Shown here: in pieces, positions 59,482 to 64,000 of the stretch | Layout: each line of letters opens with the position of its first letter | Position numbering within the stretch: the first letter of the stretch is position 1 | Assembly: GCA_003508835.1 (NCBI GenBank) | Contig: PUFA01000014.1 | Location: 3,292,501-3,356,500, forward strand | Reading direction: 5' to 3' | DNA length: 64,000 nt | Origin: Eonycteris spelaea | Lineage: Eukaryota; Chordata; Mammalia; Chiroptera; Pteropodidae | Notes under the pieces: model-generated | What the model was told of the DNA's origin: nothing | Database searches by the model: none | What the model saw: only the letters and a program-made list of their open reading frames with translations | Made by a program: the position numbers and the translations under genes

Positions 59482-60284
59482 AGATAAAGGAAAGGGGCAA
59501 CCGGGTCGGTGGAGGACGATCCTCAGGCTGGGTTGCGGGGCTGGTGGCGACCCCGATGCGGGGAGGGTCAGGAGTCGCTCGCTCTCCCTCTGCTTAGTGT
59601 CCCCAGCGGCAGGATGCCCTTTAGCGTCTCTGCTCGGGATGAAGTGTCGCGGTCCCCGGCGGGCCGGGCTGACACGAGGTCTTGCGGGCTCGGCGGAGGG
59701 GACCCAGCGAGCGAAGGCGGCCAGTGAGCGACTTCAGAGTGGAAGCGATTCTTTTCTCTCCAGTGTTCTGCAATATTACATTACAAATAAATGCTGGATT
59801 TATTTGACATTCATCAACTAAGGAGGGTTATAAATGAAAAAGCATACTTAAAAAGAAGAAGATAGTAAAAGGAGTGGAGATCAGGGAAGGAGTGGATTGA
59901 ATCTGATTTTTTTGAGACGGGCATGTGGCAGCAATGACAGACACAGACCCTCACGTACGCATCGTTTCCCAAACTCTGTTGACCCTCTAGTTTCTTAGTG
60001 AACTGTTTTTACTGTTGCCCAGATCTGAGGACTTGAGAATTCTTGGCTTAGATGAAAACGCGGGGAAGGTGTAGGTTAACGGCAGTCAAACGCGCCTTAT
60101 TGAAATTAGAACATAGTACTCATGGTGTAACGGAGGGTCATTTTGAGCACATGCTATATTAGCTCATGGCAGTGAGGACTTCTGGGTTTAACAATTTCGT
60201 TCCTATTTCACCTGTCCTTAAGGTCCAAATTATACCTTGTTCCTGAGAAGTTCTTGGAGGAAACATGCAGGACTGCCATCCTCC

Positions 60285-60345
60285 TTGGGGAGGCAGTGTG
60301 GCACGGTAGAAAGATCATGGGCTTCAGAGTGATAATAGGCCTTTT
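60285..60345 (+). repeat. MIR 5' fragment
   Basis: 'cagtgtggcacggtagaaag' and 'atcatgggcttcagag' match the tRNA-like MIR head. Confidence 0.6.
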
Positions 60346-61184
60346 AAGCCAGTCATAAAAATGGAATATGCTTGTTTTCCAAAATAATGCAGGCCGACGT
60401 TCAAGAAACCTTTAATAATTTTATGCAAAAATATTCTTTATTATTTTCAAGAATATTGGAAACCCCACTGCCTGGAAAGCACAATTCTATCTGTCCCTTG
60501 TGTTATGTATTAGAAGTAAGATATATGATATATCCTACCCCTAACCTTGATAATTAAGGGCCCTAGACCATTTCACTTTATTTTATTCAACCCTGTTTAC
60601 CACTGACCGTTACATTTGTCTTCTGTGTCATTAGCATTAGTTTCATTATTCTGGTTTTGAATTTTAGCCTATGCTAACCTGGACTCCCCTTATATCCAGA
60701 TCCCGCCAGCTCCTCAAAACTTGCCTTTTGAGTATTTTTTCTCATTCTATCACTGTACTGCGTGAATACCTTTATGGCAATTATATCTTTATTGGTATAT
60801 AGCACACTTTTGGTTAATATTTCTTAGTAAAAATGAATCAATTAATTATCACTCCTCACCTTGACCCAAAGTCCTAATTCTTTGTTTCATACATTCTGGC
60901 CTTTGGTAATATTGAAAACAGCATAGCTCTGTGCCAGTCCATTTATAAATCTTGTCTCTCTAACAAGAAATGTCATAGCTTAGAGTCAGAAACCGCATGC
61001 GAGGGAACACTGTATTCTGTGAGATAAAGCAAGCTGTTCTTGGTCCTCGGAGCCAGAACAGCTCTTATCACGTGGTCATGGCCTGGGGGCTTGACCTACT
61101 GTACTCCAGGGTTGCTTTCCACTGAGGACGGTGCAGTCTCTCCAATGTTTCTAGGATCACAAGCATTCGGTCCGTGGGATGTAG

Positions 61185-61400
61185 TGCTGTATTAGATGAC
61201 TGAGCTTGGATCCACAGGTAGTGCCTGGGTCCACATCCTGGCCACTCTGATCGTGCCTGGATAGAGCAAGTGAATTTAACCTTTCTTTGCCTCTGTTTCC
61301 TCACTTGTCAAACACCCTCTGAAGGGCTGTTGTAAAGATAAACTGAGCACATGCCCTAAATCACTATGTCCAGGACATCTATTTTTAACATCCTTGAAAT
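61185..61400 (+). repeat. MIR SINE
   Basis: 'ggtccacatcctggccactc', 'gcctctgtttcctcacttgt' and 'gggctgttgtaaagataaac' are sense MIR. Confidence 0.75.
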
Positions 61401-61617
61401 TGGAATGGGGCTTGTGTACCATGCATGGTTAATTGACTGTTTTTCCCCTGTAGTGGTACAGGGGTAATGGTGCATCTGAGAGTTAATGGACTTTTAGGTT
61501 CAATAAAACACAGTACACGTGAAGGATGTAGAATGGCGCCTGATAGAGCCCGCACTATGTAAGCATCAGATAGTATTATTTTCTCCCAGGAACCAAAACA
61601 TTAAAAAATTGTTTAAC

Positions 61618-61678
61618 CAAAAAAAAAAAAAAAAAAAGCAAAAACAACAACAACAACAACAAACAAACAAAAAAAACC
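61618..61678 (+). repeat. A-rich / (CAA)n tract
   Basis: A run of about 19 A, then CAA units and AAAC units. Could be the tail of a retroposon, but no body is recognisable to its left. Confidence 0.85.
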
Positions 61679-61759
61679 AGTTTAGTTGTAGATTCCAAAC
61701 AATCTGAAGTGGTCCGTTATTAGTTGCCATTCCTGGAACCTTCAAGTAACGTTCAAAAT

Positions 61760-62270
61760 TCCTCTCCCATCTCTTTACCTCCATGGCCAATCCATCTCCA
61801 AATCCTTCTAATTCTACCTGTCAGATGCCAGATTCCTTCGCTATGTTCCCACTGCCATAAGTGCTCAAACTCTCATCCTCTCCTACCTGGCGCACTGCAA
61901 TCCTTTGCATTTGCTTTTTCTGCCTCAAATCTGTCTCCCACAGGGAACAAGGTCATCTCTCTAATGGGCAAATCTGATCATGTCACACTCCACCTCAAAA
62001 CCATAGTTCTCTCAAGATCTTAAAGAACACATCTGAAAACATTTGTTGGCTCCTTCTGACTTTCCCAGTCACAGTAGCTGAGGCCGCCCGCACTCTCCTC
62101 TCCCACTCTCCTCTACCCCTCATTCCCTAGACTCTCGAAGCCTGAAAAATCCCAGACCCTCTCTCTCCATGTTGGTGCCTCTGCACCTGCTCTTCTTTTA
62201 ACCCCCGCCCTCTGCGTACCTTGGTAATTCCGTTCATTCTTCTTATCTCTAGGAGACCTTAAATACCTAA
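61760..62270 (+). repeat. L2 LINE 3' portion
   Basis: 'aatctgatcatgtcacactc', 'cacctcaaaaccatagttct', 'tgtctcccacagggaacaag' and 'ttggtgcctctgcacctgct' follow the L2 pattern. Confidence 0.75.
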
Positions 62271-63244
62271 ATTCTCATCATACATTGTATGTAATCTCTG
62301 TAGTGTATGTTAAATTGAGGCTTCCCATTGTATTCGCAAAAAAAAAAAAAAAACCTTTAGGGTTTTTCCTATTTCAATGATGATCTTTTCAACAATTGAC
62401 ATAAGCATATCTGGTCACCCAGTTGGCCATCTTCTGAAAAGCACCACCATTCTGTACGAGCACCAAGTTTGCATTTTACAGTTCACCGGTGCCACCCACA
62501 TACCACTACTTCCAACGTCTCCCCTCAGCGATTAGAAGGAGTGGGGGATGGTGTGAAGAAATATGATAGGGACAAGTGTGACCCAAGTGAAAGTCCAACG
62601 ACATCATGGCCTGCTGTGTGAAAGAGGTTTTGCAATTGATCAAATAGAAGGCAGTGACGGGAAAAAGTAAATCGACTTGATTGTGTAAGGATAGAGAAGG
62701 CAAAAGGACTCATGCCATAGGTCAGCACCGAGCTGACCGAGAAGGGAAGGTTTCTGTGGTGAGATGCCCAGTTGGAAGAATGCACGAGGGGCCGACATGA
62801 GAATGAAATGACAGGCGCCAACTTTATTGCCGGGAGCACGGGATTTATTTATGTCAGAAAACAATAGTGGTATCCTGCCACACGTGTGATACAATAAGCT
62901 GAATCATGCTTACACGTGGTAGGCACAGGTGCCGTGCTACTCTAATGTAACCTTCTAAATCCGGGTCCTATTCCTAGCCGGGAGCCTGGATCACAGCCAG
63001 ACCTGGGCCCCGCACCATAACAGTGCTATGTGTTCATTTAGCAAAGTGGCAACTGATTTTCATCAAAACAATATCAATCGTGTTAAATTAATTTGAATTC
63101 CATTGGTTTGAAGTTCTAAAGTTTTGCTTGAAATCAACATATAAATTGGTTTTGGTGTATCATAACGCAAGAGCTAAAAGCATCATAAACTCATAGCTAC
63201 GTTTGTACGTCTTTCCGTAAAACACTAAGAAGAATTAAGACCTA

Positions 63245-63500
63245 ACTTCAACATGATGTCCTCGACTGGATCCTGGAAGAGACAGAGAACACCTGCGGAA
63301 AAATTGGTAAAATCTGAATAAAACCTGTAATTTAGTTAAAATATTAGGCCAATGTTAATTCTTAGTTTTGATAAATATGCCATGGTTGTGTAAAATGGTA
63401 AGAATAGAGGAAGGTGGGTGAAGTGCATATGAGAACTCTCAATATTTATAACTTTTCTATGCATCTAAAATTATTTTTAAATAAAAAATTTTAAGAGTTA
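63245..63500 (+). repeat. L1M 3' end
   Basis: 'actggatcctggaagagaca', 'taggccaatgttaattctta' and 'gcatctaaaattatttttaa' match an L1MB/L1MC-type tail. Confidence 0.7.
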
Positions 63501-64000
63501 AGTCAACATTGAAAGTCCGAGATTTTTTTTTCCACTTATGCATTTGAACATTATTCAAGGTTGAATATTATTGTCTTATATCATAATTGTTTATTTACTT
63601 ATTCATGTCCCCAGAGATTCCCAAACTGCAAGATACACCATCTGATCTCTGTTGCCTCCAAAATCTCACCCCACGTGTTCTGTAAGTTTATATTGAGGGA
63701 ATTCACAATAATAAAATCACCATACTTCATTGTATGCACAGTAGGCATTCTGAATTAGATTTTTTATGCAAGTTACCTTTTTAAATATTCACCAAAACCT
63801 TACAAGAAAGGCAGTATTAATTTTCCAACATTGCAGATGAGAAAAAAGAGAAAAACAAGACAGGTTCACAAAAAAGAAACTTGCCCTAAGATGTCTAATG
63901 ATTGCTCAATCTGTGTAAGTGATATGTGAGTTGTTGGAAATACTATTTTCTTAACTTTTCTATAGATTTGAAAGTTTAAAAAGAAAAACAAATCTGCCCC

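Larger units (their letters stand above)
59100..59720. promoter_or_regulatory. NOL10: CpG island and promoter of NOL10
   Basis: GC-rich, CpG-dense stretch spanning exon 1, the start of intron 1 and about 400 bp upstream. No TATA box at a plausible place. It contains ETS and CRE-like motifs about 110-150 bp upstream of the ATG. This is typical of a housekeeping, ribosome-biogenesis promoter. Transcription runs leftward; the start is probably in about 59340-59450 (inference). Confidence 0.85.
59720..64000. other. Intergenic DNA upstream of NOL10
   Basis: Contains MIR and L2 copies, A-rich tracts and an L1M 3' end, but no exon recognised. In human the next gene on this side is ATP6V1C2 (from memory), so this is probably the NOL10-ATP6V1C2 interval. 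About 59850-60280, 60360-61180 and 62350-63240 hold nothing I can name. Confidence 0.6.

Noticed and set aside
59107..59821. Plus-strand ORFs of 126 codons each (59107-59487 and 59441-59821) at the NOL10 promoter
   Set aside because: They lie in the CpG island, where GC-rich DNA leaves frames open by chance. No recognised domain, and one overlaps the antisense of NOL10 exon 1.

Overview
The window is nuclear DNA from a placental mammal. The evidence is one housekeeping gene with GT-AG introns, a CpG-island promoter, and introns full of ancient mammalian repeats (MIR, L2, old L1, a MaLR/MLT1 LTR, hAT-type DNA elements). I found no primate Alu, rodent B1/B2, carnivore SINEC, ruminant BovA, pig PRE-1 or equid ERE elements. 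Two 5S-rRNA-derived elements (about 26.1 kb and 35.8 kb) share a diagnostic variant block. Such 5S-derived SINEs are known from Old World fruit bats (Pteropodidae), so a fruit bat is my tentative suggestion. The clade is inference; 'placental mammal' is firm.

The only gene recognised is NOL10 (nucleolar protein 10, orthologue of yeast Enp2), a WD40 protein of the small-subunit processome. It lies on the minus strand. Exon 1 with the start codon is at 59266-59331, and 16 further coding exons run leftwards to exon 17 at 2615-2704. They cover about residues 1-474 of a protein of about 690 residues. The last exons (rest of the C-terminal region and 3'UTR) lie beyond the left edge. All 17 exons have clean splice signals and compatible phases. 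Intron 13 (7415-32286) is the giant one, about 25 kb.

Three exons do not keep the reading frame as given: exon 7 (one base missing), exon 9 (four extra bases at two spots) and exon 12 (one base missing). The other 14 exons are intact and highly conserved, so consensus or assembly errors are more likely than a dead gene, but only reads can settle it.

Layout: 1-2614 partial intron 17; 2615-7414 exons 17-14; 7415-32286 intron 13 with L1, L2, MIR and 5S-derived elements; 32287-59331 exons 13-1 with repeat-bearing introns; about 59100-59720 CpG island/promoter with ETS and CRE-like motifs; 59720-64000 upstream intergenic DNA with MIR, L2 and L1 fragments (in human the next gene on this side is ATP6V1C2). 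I saw no other protein-coding gene, tRNA, snoRNA or CRISPR. The most unusual non-genic features are a very CpG-dense stretch inside an otherwise AT-rich old L1 (17.88-18.42 kb), the pair of 5S-derived elements, and a splice donor fused to an A14 tract.
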